From positions 62,001 through 126,000 of the forward strand of contig NZ_WOFH01000011.1 of NCBI RefSeq assembly GCF_009733595.1: a DNA stretch of 64,000 bases, given 5' to 3'. This DNA comes from Actinomadura litoris (GTDB lineage Bacteria; Actinomycetota; Actinomycetes; Streptosporangiales; Streptosporangiaceae). The notes beneath the pieces were generated by a model. It was given only the letters and a program-made list of their open reading frames with translations, was not told where the DNA came from and made no database searches. Made by a program: the position numbers and the translations under genes. Of the stretch, positions 7,707 through 16,356 are shown one piece after another (position 1 is the first letter of the stretch; each line of letters begins with the position of its first letter).

Positions 7707-9101
7707 TCAGTACGCGTGCTCGGTCATCAGGCGGCGGGACGCCTCGGTGATGCTGCCCGACAGCGACGGGTACACCGCGAACGTGTGGGCGACCTGGTCG
7801 ACCGTGAGGTGCTGCTGGACGGCGACCGACACGCCGAGGATCAGTTCGCTCGCGCGCGGCGCCACGATGACGCCGCCGAGCACGATGCCCGTGGCCGGGC
7901 GGCAGAACACCTTCACGAAGCCGTCCTCGAAGCCCTGCATCTTGGCGCGGGCGTTGGTGAACAGCGGCAGCATGACGGTGCGGGCGTTGACGTCGCCGAG
8001 GTCGACCATCCGCTGCGTCACGCCGACCGAGGCGACCTCGGGGTCGGTGAAGATGTTGGAGGCGACCCAGCCGAGCTTGAGCGGCTGGACGGCCTCGCCG
8101 AGCGCGTGCCACATGGCGATGCGGCCCTGCATGCCCGCGACGGAGGCGAGCATCAGCACGCCGGTGCAGTCGCCGGAGGCGTAGATGTGCGGGACGGAGG
8201 TCCGCGACACCTTGTCGACCTCGACGAACCCGCGCGAGTCGCAGCGGACGCCGACCTCCTCCAGGCCGATGCCGCCGGTGTTGGGGACCATGCCGACGGT
8301 CATGAGGCAGTGCGTGCCCTCGACCTTGGAGCCGTCCTCCAGGGTGACGATCACGCCGTCGCCCGAGCGTTCGACGCCCGCCGCCCTGGAACGTGACATC
8401 ACGTTCATGCCGCGACGCAGGAAGACGTCCTGCAGGACGGACGCGGCGTCGGCGTCCTCGCTGGGCAGGATCCGGTCGCGCGAGGACACCAGCGTGACCT
8501 TCGACCCGAGCGACAGGTAGGCCCCGGCCAGCTCGGCGCCGGTCACACCGGACCCGACGACGATCAGTTCCCTGGGCAGTTCGGGCAGGTCGTAGAGCTG
8601 GCGCCAGTTGAGGATGCGCTCGCCGTCGGGCTCGGCGCCGGGCAGCACGCGCGGGGTCGCGCCGGTCGCCAGCAGCACGATGTCGGCCCGGATGCGGCGC
8701 TCGCCGACCGCGACGACGTGCGGCTCGACCAGCCGCGCCTCGCCCCGGACGATCTTGACCTCCTCGTAGGCGAGCCGCTCGGCGACGTCGAACGACTGGG
8801 CCCGCGCGAGGGCCTTCACGCGCTTGTTGACCGTCGCCATGTCGGCCTCCAGGCCGCCGACGACGCCGTCGGGGCCGCCGTTGAAGCGCAGGCCGAGGCC
8901 CGCCGACTCCGACATGACCGCCATGCGGGTGGAGGTGGCGATGAGCGTCTTGGAGGGGACGCAGTCGGTGAGCACGCACGCGCCGCCGGGGCCGTCGCGC
9001 TCGATGACGGTCACGTCCGCGCCGAGCTGCGCCGCGACGAGCGCGGCCTCGTAGCCGCCCGGCCCTCCTCCGATGATCACGATGCGGGTCACGTTTCCCA
9101 T
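7707..9101 (-). CDS. lpdA: LpdA-like NAD(P)H-quinone / flavoprotein disulfide reductase
   Basis: A 464-residue FAD-dependent pyridine nucleotide-disulfide oxidoreductase starting at ATG with AGGAAA upstream. It has the FAD-binding Gly-Gly-Gly-Pro-Gly-Gly at 11-16 and a redox pair Cys42-x4-Cys47. A central NAD(P)-binding fold and a C-terminal dimerisation domain follow. The usual lipoamide dehydrogenase ending His-Pro-Thr is Tyr444-Pro-Ser here, so the catalytic His is missing; this fits the mycobacterial LpdA (Rv3303c) type, known as a quinone reductase rather than a lipoamide dehydrogenase. The neighbours (cyclotransferase, purine phosphorylase, mutase) also match the Rv3303c-Rv3308 order. 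Confidence 0.85.
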   Translation of the reverse strand: MGNVTRIVIIGGGPGGYEAALVAAQLGADVTVIERDGPGGACVLTDCVPSKTLIATSTRMAVMSESAGLGLRFNGGPDGVVGGLEADMATVNKRVKALARAQSFDVAERLAYEEVKIVRGEARLVEPHVVAVGERRIRADIVLLATGATPRVLPGAEPDGERILNWRQLYDLPELPRELIVVGSGVTGAELAGAYLSLGSKVTLVSSRDRILPSEDADAASVLQDVFLRRGMNVMSRSRAAGVERSGDGVIVTLEDGSKVEGTHCLMTVGMVPNTGGIGLEEVGVRCDSRGFVEVDKVSRTSVPHIYASGDCTGVLMLASVAGMQGRIAMWHALGEAVQPLKLGWVASNIFTDPEVASVGVTQRMVDLGDVNARTVMLPLFTNARAKMQGFEDGFVKVFCRPATGIVLGGVIVAPRASELILGVSVAVQQHLTVDQVAHTFAVYPSLSGSITEASRRLMTEHAY

Positions 9102-9210
9102 TGTTTCCTACGTACGGGAGTGAACCGTCCGAGACCCCTGAAGGAGGGGCCTTTACCCTGCGTATCGCCCGGCCGCGACACCCGGCGGCGCGCGGGCCCG
9201 TGGCGTACCC

Positions 9211-9672
9211 TTGGCCAACGTGGCTCTGTACGCGGCGTACGCCTCCAACATGGATCCCGAGCAGATGGCGAGCCGGGCTCCGCATTCCCCGATGCGCGGC
9301 ACCGGTTGGCTGACCGGATGGCGGCTGACCTTCGGCGGCCAGGACAAGGGCTGGGACGGCGCCCTGGCGACGGTCGTCGAGGACCGGTTCGAGCAGGTCT
9401 TCGTCGTCATCTACGACGTGCCGCCCTGGGACGAGAAGGAACTGGACGCCTGGGAGGGCGCGGCCCTGGAGGTGTACCGCAAGATCAGGGTGCGGGTGCA
9501 CACGCTCGACGGCGACGTCCTGTGCTGGATGTACGTCCTGGACGACTACGAGGGCGGGCTGCCCTCCGCCCGGTACGTCGGCATCCTCGCGGACGCGGCG
9601 GAGAAGGCGGGCGCGCCCGACGACTATGTCAAGGACCTGCGCACCCGTCCCTGCGCCTCGCTGGGCGACTGA
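9211..9672 (+). CDS. Gamma-glutamylcyclotransferase-like protein
   Basis: A 153-residue protein with the substrate-loop motif Tyr-Ala-Ala-Tyr-Ala-Ser-Asn-Met near the N-terminus and an acidic central region, as in the AIG2/gamma-glutamylcyclotransferase fold. The start is unclear: TTG 9211 or, three codons on, GTG 9220; neither has a strong ribosome site and the transcript may be leaderless. It is divergent from lpdA with about 110 bases between them, the same arrangement as Rv3304 beside lpdA in Mycobacterium tuberculosis. The exact substrate cannot be read from sequence. Confidence 0.78.
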   Translation: MANVALYAAYASNMDPEQMASRAPHSPMRGTGWLTGWRLTFGGQDKGWDGALATVVEDRFEQVFVVIYDVPPWDEKELDAWEGAALEVYRKIRVRVHTLDGDVLCWMYVLDDYEGGLPSARYVGILADAAEKAGAPDDYVKDLRTRPCASLGD

Positions 9673-9708
9673 CCGGAGTGTGGCATTTTTGGCGATAGTC
9701 TGTCAGAT

Positions 9709-10509
9709 GTGAGCAACGATGCATTCGCACTGGCACGGGACGCGGCGGACGCCCTGCGGGCCCGCACGTCCATCGACTCCTTCGACGTCGCCCTGGTGAT
9801 GGGCTCGGGCTGGGTCCCGGCCGCCGACGCGCTCGGCGACCCGGTCACCGAGGTCCCCGTCACCGACCTGCCCGGCTTCGCGCCCCCGGCCGTGGAAGGC
9901 CACGCGGGCAAGATCCGCGTGGTGGAGTGCGGCGGGCACCGCACGCTGGTCTTCCTCGGCCGCACCCACCTGTACGAGGGGCGCGGCCCGGCCGCGGTCG
10001 TGCACGGCGTCCGGACGGCCGTCGCCGCGGGCGCCAGGACGATCGTGCTGACGAACGCGGCGGGCGGGCTGCGGCCCGAGCACCAGCGCGTCGGCGACCC
10101 CGTCCTGATCTCCGACCATCTGAACCTGTCCGGCGCGAACCCGATGACCGGGGCGTCCTTCCTCGACCTGACCGAGGCGTACTCGGGACGGCTGCGGGCC
10201 CTCGCCAAGGAGGTCGACCCGTCGCTGCCGGAGGGCGTCTACGCGGCGCTGCGCGGCCCGACCTACGAGACGCCCGCCGAGGTGCGGATGCTGCGGACGC
10301 TGGGCGCCGACATCGTCGGGATGTCCACCGTGCTGGAGACGGTCGCGGCCCGCGAGGGCGGCGCGGACGTGCTCGGCATCTCGCTGGTCACCAACATCGC
10401 GGCGGGCCTGTCGGACGAGCCGCTGGACCACGAGGAGGTCCTGGAGGCGGGCCGCGCGTCCGCCGGGCGCATGGGCGCGCTCCTCCGCACCGTCCTGTCC
10501 AAGCTATGA
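9709..10509 (+). CDS. deoD: Purine nucleoside phosphorylase
   Basis: A 266-residue trimeric-type purine nucleoside phosphorylase starting at GTG. The phosphate-binding Met-Gly-Ser-Gly-Trp lies at about 31-35; further conserved blocks are Thr-Asn-Ala-Ala-Gly-Gly, Gly-Pro-Thr-Tyr-Glu-Thr-Pro-Ala-Glu (base binding) and Thr-Asn-x-Ala-Ala-Gly near the end. It splits inosine and guanosine with phosphate to the free base and ribose-1-phosphate in purine salvage. The next gene begins inside its stop codon (ATGA), linking it to a phospho-sugar mutase that can recycle the sugar phosphate. A -10-like TAGTCT lies just upstream. Confidence 0.93.
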   Translation: MSNDAFALARDAADALRARTSIDSFDVALVMGSGWVPAADALGDPVTEVPVTDLPGFAPPAVEGHAGKIRVVECGGHRTLVFLGRTHLYEGRGPAAVVHGVRTAVAAGARTIVLTNAAGGLRPEHQRVGDPVLISDHLNLSGANPMTGASFLDLTEAYSGRLRALAKEVDPSLPEGVYAALRGPTYETPAEVRMLRTLGADIVGMSTVLETVAAREGGADVLGISLVTNIAAGLSDEPLDHEEVLEAGRASAGRMGALLRTVLSKL

Positions 10510-12125
10510 GCGACCTTCGCGCACGGGCGGAGCTGTGGCTCGCGCAGGACCCCGACCCCGCGACCCGCGACGAGCTGCGCGCGATCCTCGGCGCGGACGA
10601 CGAGAAGGCCCTCGCCGACCGGTTCGGCGCGCGGCTGGAGTTCGGCACGGCCGGGCTGCGCGGCGAGCTGGGCGCGGGTCCGAACCGGATGAACCGGGTG
10701 ACGGTGATGCGCGCCGCCGCGGGGCTCGCCGCGTGCCTGCCGCGCGGCGGACGGGTGATCGTCGGGTTCGACGCCCGGCACGGCTCCCGTCGGTTCGCCG
10801 ACGACACGGCGGCGGTCCTCGCCGGGGCGGGGCTGCGGCCCGAGGTGTTCGCCGAGCCGGTGCCGACGCCCGTCCTCGCGCACTTCACGCGAGCGTTCGA
10901 CGACGTCGTCGCGGGCGTCATGGTCACCGCGAGCCACAACCCCCCGCGCGACAACGGCTACAAGGTGTACTGGGGCGACGGCGCGCAGATCGTCCCGCCG
11001 CAGGACACGGAGATCTCCGCCGCGATCGACGCCGTCGGGCGCGTCGACGAACTCCCCCTCGGCGACGGCTGGCCCGTCCACCGCGACACCGAGCTGTACC
11101 TGGACGCGGTGGCGAGCCTGCGCCTCGGCGACGCGCGCGACATCTCCGTCGTCTACACGCCGATGCACGGGGTCGGGCGCGACGTCCTGCTCCAGGCGTT
11201 CGAGCGGGCCGGGTTCCCCGCTCCCCTCGTCGTCCCGGAACAGGCCGACCCCGACCCCGACTTCCCGACGGTCGCGTTCCCCAACCCGGAGGAGCCCGGC
11301 GCGCTCGACCTCGCGCTGGCGCTCGCCGCCGAGCGCGGCGCCGACCTGGTGATCGCCAACGACCCGGACGCCGACCGCTGCTCGGTCGCGGTGCCCACCC
11401 CGGACGGCTGGCGCGCTCTCACCGGAGACGAGGTCGGCGGGCTGCTGGCCGAGCACGTCCTGCGGCACACCTCCGGCGGCGACCGGCTGGTCGCGACGAC
11501 GATCGTGTCGTCCTCGCTGCTGGCGGACATCGCCGCCGCGCACGGCGTCCGGTTCGCCGAGTCGCTCACCGGCTTCAAGTGGATCATGAAGGCGGCGCGG
11601 CCCGGGGACCGGCTCGTGTTCGGCTACGAGGAGGCCCTCGGCCACAGCGTCGGCGACGACCGGGGCGTCCTCGTCAACGACAAGGACGGCGTCGGCGCGG
11701 CCCTCGCGGTCGCCGCCCTCGCCGCCGAGGCGAAGCGGGACGGCCGCACGCTGCTCGACCTCCTCGACGACCAGGCCGAGCGGTACGGGCCGCACGCGAC
11801 GGCGCAGCTGTCGGTCCGCGTCGAGGACCTGTCGCTGATCTCCGGCGCGATGGCCCGGCTGCGCGCCGCGCCCCCGACCGAGCTGGCCGGACGCGCGGTC
11901 GTCGCGTCCGACGACCTCGCCCTGGGCGAGGGCGGGCTGCCGCCCACCGACGGCCTCCGGTTCCGGCTGGAGGGAGGGGCGCGGATCGTCGTCCGCCCGT
12001 CGGGGACGGAACCCAAGCTCAAGTGCTACCTGGAGGTCGTCCTCCCGGCGGGGACGGCCCGTACCCGGGCGGCCGCCGATCTGGAGGCCCTCAAGGCCGC
12101 CATCGCGACCGCGCTGGGCCTCTAG
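10506..12125 (+). CDS. pmmB: Phosphomannomutase/phosphoglucomutase family enzyme
   Basis: ATG 10506 overlaps the upstream stop as ATGA, giving a 539-residue enzyme; the frame is open further upstream but that part lies inside deoD. The alpha-D-phosphohexomutase signatures are all present: Thr-Ala-Ser-His-Asn-Pro at 141-146 with phosphoserine 143, metal loop Asp-Pro-Asp-Ala-Asp-Arg at 286-291, sugar loop Gly-Tyr-Glu-Glu-Ala-Leu-Gly at 373-379, and phosphate site Arg-Pro-Ser-Gly-Thr-Glu-Pro-Lys from 497. It isomerises sugar phosphates; coupling to deoD makes ribose-1-phosphate or deoxyribose-1-phosphate a plausible substrate, as in PGM2-like members. Confidence 0.93.
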   Translation: MSDLRARAELWLAQDPDPATRDELRAILGADDEKALADRFGARLEFGTAGLRGELGAGPNRMNRVTVMRAAAGLAACLPRGGRVIVGFDARHGSRRFADDTAAVLAGAGLRPEVFAEPVPTPVLAHFTRAFDDVVAGVMVTASHNPPRDNGYKVYWGDGAQIVPPQDTEISAAIDAVGRVDELPLGDGWPVHRDTELYLDAVASLRLGDARDISVVYTPMHGVGRDVLLQAFERAGFPAPLVVPEQADPDPDFPTVAFPNPEEPGALDLALALAAERGADLVIANDPDADRCSVAVPTPDGWRALTGDEVGGLLAEHVLRHTSGGDRLVATTIVSSSLLADIAAAHGVRFAESLTGFKWIMKAARPGDRLVFGYEEALGHSVGDDRGVLVNDKDGVGAALAVAALAAEAKRDGRTLLDLLDDQAERYGPHATAQLSVRVEDLSLISGAMARLRAAPPTELAGRAVVASDDLALGEGGLPPTDGLRFRLEGGARIVVRPSGTEPKLKCYLEVVLPAGTARTRAAADLEALKAAIATALGL

Positions 12126-12171
12126 TCGAGCACGGTGTCAGTCGAGCACGGTGTTAGTCGAGCACGGAGGC
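12124..12171. repeat. Three tandem copies of a 16-bp unit at two converging gene ends
   Basis: Units at 12124-12139, 12140-12155 and 12156-12171 all begin AGTCGAGCACGG; the last differs in its final four bases. The block overlaps the TAG of the mutase gene and contains the TAA of the minus-strand PH-domain gene. It looks like replication slippage across the 3' ends. Confidence 0.85.
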
Positions 12172-12816
12172 GACCCCGAGCGCCACGAGCATCAGCAGCG
12201 GGACGACCAGCGACGTCAGCGCCGGAACCGACCAGGTGACGGCGCCCCGCGCGGGGCTCGCCTCCTCGGCCGTCCGCGCGGCCGCCGCCTTGTCCGGGGC
12301 GCCCGACCGCGTCTTGGGGCGGTTCCGCTCGCGGATCTCGTTGAGCCGCTGCGCGGCGTAGAGGGCGGGGGTGCGGCCCTTGAGCTTGGCGGTGGGCACC
12401 TTCGTGTGCGCCTCGTCCCGCCGGGCCCGCGCCTCCGCCTTGGCCTGGGCGCGCGGCGAGGTCTGGTGCACCCAGGCCCGCGCCTTCACCTCCGCCCCGT
12501 CCGGCCCGGCGAACCGGACCGTCACCGCGTGCGTCCCCTCGATCTCCCGGACGGCCCGCCACGGCACCCGCACGTCCCGCAGCGGGTTGCGGATGAGGAC
12601 GCCCGCGTCGTCGTCCCCGACGATCGCCGGGCGGATCCCGAGCACGTAGGCGAGCGCGCAGCCCAGCAGCAGCAGCGCCGCGATGGTCCCCGTCGTCACC
12701 GTGTAGTGCGGATCGCCCTTGCCGGTGATGTTGAACGCCAGGTCCAGCAGGTTCAGCACGGCGAACGCGAACCAGGCGAACGCGGCGACGCGCCCGCCGG
12801 TGGAACGAATGGTCAT
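12154..12816 (-). CDS. PH-domain membrane protein
   Basis: A 220-residue protein with two membrane helices near residues 8-29 and 41-61, then a beta-rich domain with the segments Val-Leu-Ile-Arg-Asn-Pro-Leu-Arg and Val-Pro-Trp-Arg-Ala-Val-Arg-Glu-Ile. This is the pattern of bacterial PH-like (bPH) domains that sit after paired helices in actinobacteria. A charged linker leads to a third hydrophobic segment at the C-terminus. It lies convergent to the mutase, ends inside a 16-bp tandem repeat, and starts 27 bases after the putative immunity gene stop, so it may be read through from the toxin operon. Confidence 0.75.
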   Translation of the reverse strand: MTIRSTGGRVAAFAWFAFAVLNLLDLAFNITGKGDPHYTVTTGTIAALLLLGCALAYVLGIRPAIVGDDDAGVLIRNPLRDVRVPWRAVREIEGTHAVTVRFAGPDGAEVKARAWVHQTSPRAQAKAEARARRDEAHTKVPTAKLKGRTPALYAAQRLNEIRERNRPKTRSGAPDKAAAARTAEEASPARGAVTWSVPALTSLVVPLLMLVALGVASVLD

Positions 12817-12843
12817 GGCCCGATCATGCCAGGGCGCGCGCGG

Positions 12844-13752
12844 TCAGACCCGGACGGCGAGGCTCCACCACCAGTGCTGGACGGGCGTCCCGGGCGGCAT
12901 CGCCTCAGGGGCCAGCGCGTCGGCCTCGGGGATCTGCTCGCGGAGCTCCTCGTCCAGGTCGTCGAGATCCTCCTGGTCGACCAGGCTGAACGTCGCGCTG
13001 CCCAGATAGTTCTCGAACAGGCTCTCCAGCGCCGACCGGTAGAGGCACGCGCCGTAGGGGCCGTTGGCCCGAACGGACTCCGCATACGTCTCGGCCTGCG
13101 ACATATAGGCCGCGAGCCGCCCAGGACGCTCGGCCACGAGCCCCGCCAACTCCTTCCGCCGCGCCGTGTCGTCATCGTCCCCGAGCGCGGTTCCGAAGAC
13201 CATCAGCATCGCCTGGTCGAAGGGCCCGTCCCCGCGCAGCCCGGCGATCGCCTCGGCGAGGTAGCCGGCACGGGAACCGTTGAAGGCGTAGACCGGGGCG
13301 TCGGTCTCGACGAGCGGCCAGCCGAAGGAGTCCAGCCAGGCGTCCCCGTCCGCCGTCACGCGGACGGCCGCCTCCAACCTCACCGTGACACCCGCCGCGA
13401 CCGGCGCGACGCGCTGGAACACGACCCGCCCGCCGCTGTGGGCGACCACCTCGCCTTCAGCGACGGTCCGTCCGGCGGCCGCGTGGTACGGGACGATCGG
13501 CGAACCGCTCCCCCGCTCGCCCGCCGGAAGCTCGGCGATGTGCCGCAGCGACTGCGCGGCGGCATCGACCGGCGACTCGAACCCGATCCGCGCCGCCTGG
13601 GCCCGCACCTGCCCCGGGACGTCCCCCGCCGCCGGATCGACCCGCGCGCCGGTACGTCCCAGCGCCTCGACCTCGGCGACATCGGCACCGAGCCGCCTGC
13701 TCAGCTCCGCCGGATCAATACGCGGCACTCCCGAACCTGGTTCGTCGGCCAT
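12844..13752 (-). CDS. Putative immunity protein of toxin unit A
   Basis: A 302-residue acidic soluble protein starting at ATG with AGGGGGC upstream, placed about 95 bases behind the large toxin gene. It is a close paralogue of the gene at 16357-17286, most strongly in the last 100 residues with Gly-Pro-Tyr-Gly-Ala-Cys, a Phe-Glu-Asn-Tyr-Leu-Gly block, an acidic stretch and the ending His-Trp-Trp-Trp-x-Leu-Ala-Val-Arg-Val. The repeated order large toxin then this gene, in both copies, supports a self-protection role as in polymorphic toxin loci. No named immunity family is recognised, so the role is inferred. Confidence 0.7.
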   Translation of the reverse strand: MADEPGSGVPRIDPAELSRRLGADVAEVEALGRTGARVDPAAGDVPGQVRAQAARIGFESPVDAAAQSLRHIAELPAGERGSGSPIVPYHAAAGRTVAEGEVVAHSGGRVVFQRVAPVAAGVTVRLEAAVRVTADGDAWLDSFGWPLVETDAPVYAFNGSRAGYLAEAIAGLRGDGPFDQAMLMVFGTALGDDDDTARRKELAGLVAERPGRLAAYMSQAETYAESVRANGPYGACLYRSALESLFENYLGSATFSLVDQEDLDDLDEELREQIPEADALAPEAMPPGTPVQHWWWSLAVRV

Positions 13753-13847
13753 TCATCCGCCCCCTAGATCCTCACCCTGGTGCGGTGAAGCATAGGCATC
13801 CCTCGCCCCCCCGCGCCGCCGCCGGTCGGCGTGGCCGCGGACACGGC

Positions 13848-16175
13848 CTAGACCTCCCCCTTGAAGATCTTCGCCTTGCTGTAGGTCGGCATGACGATCC
13901 TTCCGTCCGGACGCACCTTGATCAGCGCCTCCACATACTTCTTGGGCTCACCCGCTTGCGCGACGTTCCGGACGAACACCATGGTCTCGGTCCCGTCGTC
14001 CCCGACCGAGCGTATGACCAGGTCGCCGTCGCGGATCGTCCTCTCCGCGGAGTTCATGTAGGCGTGGACGGCGTCACCTCCGCGCTCCCCGCGCGGCAGC
14101 TCGTGGAGGTGCTTGCGGACGTGGTAGGCCGCCGACGAATCGTCGCCCATTCCGATGTCGCCGGCCTGCCGGCGCACCGCTGCCTCCCTCGCCGCGTCAC
14201 CGAGACTCGGATCGAGCCGCGCCTGGTCCGCGTTCGGCCTGGTCGCCCGGACCTCCTGGATGTCACGCTCAAGCAGGGCGTCCAGGTCGAGCCGGCGGAA
14301 GCGCTCGCTGGCGATGGCCAAGCTGGACCGCTGGTCGGTGGGAGGGATCTCCTGGGCCGCGCGCGCGGCGTCGACGTCCCTCTTCATCTGGTCGTAGTGG
14401 GCCTTGTAGTACTCGTAGCGGTAGGCCACCTCGCGCGGGTTCTCCGCACCCTCCATCGCCCACCTGAGCGCGTCGTGGTGCAGGTTCGGGTCGGCCTGGA
14501 GCGCCCTCTTGCTGAACTTCTGGTTCAGCGCGGACGCGAGCCGCTGCCACTGGTCGCCGTCGCGCGGGTTGTCGCCGCGCAGCCGCTCGATGTCCTCGTC
14601 CGACAGCCCGCCCCTGCGCAGGGACGCTTCGGCCTCGTCGGCCTTCTTGATCTTCTTCTCGTGGTCCGGGTCGGGCCGGCCGTCGTCATCAGGCCGACCG
14701 TCACCGTCGGGCTTGCCCTCACCGTTGGGCGCGCCGTCGCCGTCGGGCTTGCCCTCGCTGTCCGGCTTGCCCTCACCGTTGGGCGCGCCGTCGCCGTCGG
14801 GCTTGCCGTTCGCATCCGGGTTGCCGTCGTTGCCGTCGTTGCCGTCGGGCTTGCCGTCGCCGCCGTCCGGCGTGGTCTCGCCCTCGGGCCTGCCGGGGCC
14901 GTCGCCGCCCGGGTCGCCGTGGTCGCCGCCCGAACCGGGCGGGTCGTCGTCGCCGCCGACGTGGGCGGGCTCGCGGTCCGGAAGCGACTCGGCGTCGTCC
15001 ATCGAGCGCTGGAGGTCGCCCAGGTCACCGGAGTCGATGTCGAGGTCGTCGAGCTGCCGCCGGAGGTCGCCGGCGGTCGCGTCCAGGTCCGGGTCCCGGC
15101 CGTTGCTCGGCAGGTCGGCATCGCTGTCGATCCTGCCGTCGCCGTCGCGGTCGCCGGGGCGGCTCCCGCCGTCGCCGTCGCCGTCGCCTCCGCCTCCCCT
15201 GCGCCCCAGCAGCTTCTTCGCGACGGCTCCGACGCCGACGGTGCCGACGTTGATGGCGGCGGTGGTGATCACGAACCCGGGCCGGTCGTCCCACTCGCGC
15301 CAGGGGACCAGGGAGTGGGCCGTCTCTTTCCAGTTGGTGCCCAGGTTGTCCCAGAAGTGGGAGTCGCCCTCCCAGACCCAGCCGTTCTCGCCGTGCAGGC
15401 CGACAAGGCCGCTGATCTCTTCGAGCTTGCCCATCCAGCCGTTGCCCAGGTTCGACCAGAAATGGGAGTCGCCCTCCCACACCCAGCCGTTCTCACCGTG
15501 CAGACCCACGAGGTCGGCGAGCCCGGTGACCAGGCCCTTGGCCCAGCCCTTCGCGGCGTCCCAGCCGTCCTTGTACCAGGGCTTGTCCTCTTTCTGGGGC
15601 TTGGCCCAGGGAGTCTCGACGTTCTTCGGCGCCTGACCCATCCCGTAGGCCTTCTCGCCACTGCCCGGCTTGCCGTCGGCGGCGATGAACCTCGTCCCGC
15701 CGAAGACGCCGGTGATCTTGTTGGCGCAGGTCCGCTCGGCGGCCTGGTACTGCGCGACCGCGGCGAGGACGTCGTTGTTGAGCTTGTTGTGCTCGTCGAC
15801 CTTGTCGCCGTCCTTGCGCCAGTCGCCGTCGTCCTCGATCTTGTTCCGGAACGCCTGCGCGTTGCCCTTGAGCGTCTGGAGACGGCCGATGATCGGACGG
15901 ATCTCACCGGCGAAGGAGATCAGCGCGTCCCCGACCGTGGTCACCTCGCCCTTGAACGCGTCACCGTTCGCGGCCACCGGATGGGTCGCACTGAGCAGCA
16001 ACTGCTCCTCCGGCGCGTTGTAGTGCGGGTCGAGAGCCTGCCAGCCCGAGTCGATGTCGTGGCCCGTGCCCGCCACCGCCTCCCCGTCGGTCTTCAGCGC
16101 CCGCCCCGCCGCCTCGACGCCCTCAACGTTCGCCTTGGGAATGGGGATCGCGTTCGGATCGATCACACCGCTCAA
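13848..16175 (-). CDS. Large T7SS-type polymorphic toxin, copy A
   Basis: A 775-residue protein starting at TTG 16175 with GAGGGG seven bases upstream; copy B uses the same start. Residues 1-160 are helical, as in ESX/LXG-like leader domains. Two copies of a Trp-rich module (Gly-Leu-His-Gly-Glu-Asn-Gly-Trp-Val-Trp) lie at 224-240 and 259-275. A hydrophobic segment at 302-320 and a Gly/Asp/Pro repeat linker at about 328-505 follow. The C-terminal 255 residues form the variable domain, with Ala-Tyr-His-Val-Arg-Lys-His at 683-689 and a conserved Thr-Tyr near the end, suggestive of a nuclease; the fold is not assigned. The presumed immunity gene follows directly. Confidence 0.75.
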   Translation of the reverse strand: MSGVIDPNAIPIPKANVEGVEAAGRALKTDGEAVAGTGHDIDSGWQALDPHYNAPEEQLLLSATHPVAANGDAFKGEVTTVGDALISFAGEIRPIIGRLQTLKGNAQAFRNKIEDDGDWRKDGDKVDEHNKLNNDVLAAVAQYQAAERTCANKITGVFGGTRFIAADGKPGSGEKAYGMGQAPKNVETPWAKPQKEDKPWYKDGWDAAKGWAKGLVTGLADLVGLHGENGWVWEGDSHFWSNLGNGWMGKLEEISGLVGLHGENGWVWEGDSHFWDNLGTNWKETAHSLVPWREWDDRPGFVITTAAINVGTVGVGAVAKKLLGRRGGGGDGDGDGGSRPGDRDGDGRIDSDADLPSNGRDPDLDATAGDLRRQLDDLDIDSGDLGDLQRSMDDAESLPDREPAHVGGDDDPPGSGGDHGDPGGDGPGRPEGETTPDGGDGKPDGNDGNDGNPDANGKPDGDGAPNGEGKPDSEGKPDGDGAPNGEGKPDGDGRPDDDGRPDPDHEKKIKKADEAEASLRRGGLSDEDIERLRGDNPRDGDQWQRLASALNQKFSKRALQADPNLHHDALRWAMEGAENPREVAYRYEYYKAHYDQMKRDVDAARAAQEIPPTDQRSSLAIASERFRRLDLDALLERDIQEVRATRPNADQARLDPSLGDAAREAAVRRQAGDIGMGDDSSAAYHVRKHLHELPRGERGGDAVHAYMNSAERTIRDGDLVIRSVGDDGTETMVFVRNVAQAGEPKKYVEALIKVRPDGRIVMPTYSKAKIFKGEV

Positions 16176-16287
16176 CGTCGCACCCCTCGCACTCGCGACC
16201 GAGACCCGGAACCGGCGTGGGCCTCCACGTACCGACCTTCAAGATCATTACGACATGTTGGACGCAGCGCCGGGCAACAAGGGGCAT

Positions 16288-16303
16288 GTGTGATAGATCA
16301 CAC
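16288..16303. promoter_or_regulatory. Perfect dyad GTGTGAT-AG-ATCACAC upstream of toxin A
   Basis: A perfect 16-bp inverted repeat about 113 bases upstream of the toxin A start. The half-site TGTGA matches the Crp/Fnr half-site, but the spacing is four bases rather than six. A matching site stands at the same distance before toxin B, which makes a regulatory role more likely than chance. Confidence 0.5.
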
Positions 16304-16356
16304 TTGATCACGACAAGGGATGGCCGCCGCGCCGCCGAACGCCGGGGCCCGCGCGG

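Noticed and set aside
14690..14880. Regular short DNA repeats in the toxin genes, first suspected as a CRISPR array
   Set aside because: The units are in frame, have no unique spacers and encode the Gly/Asp/Pro linker.
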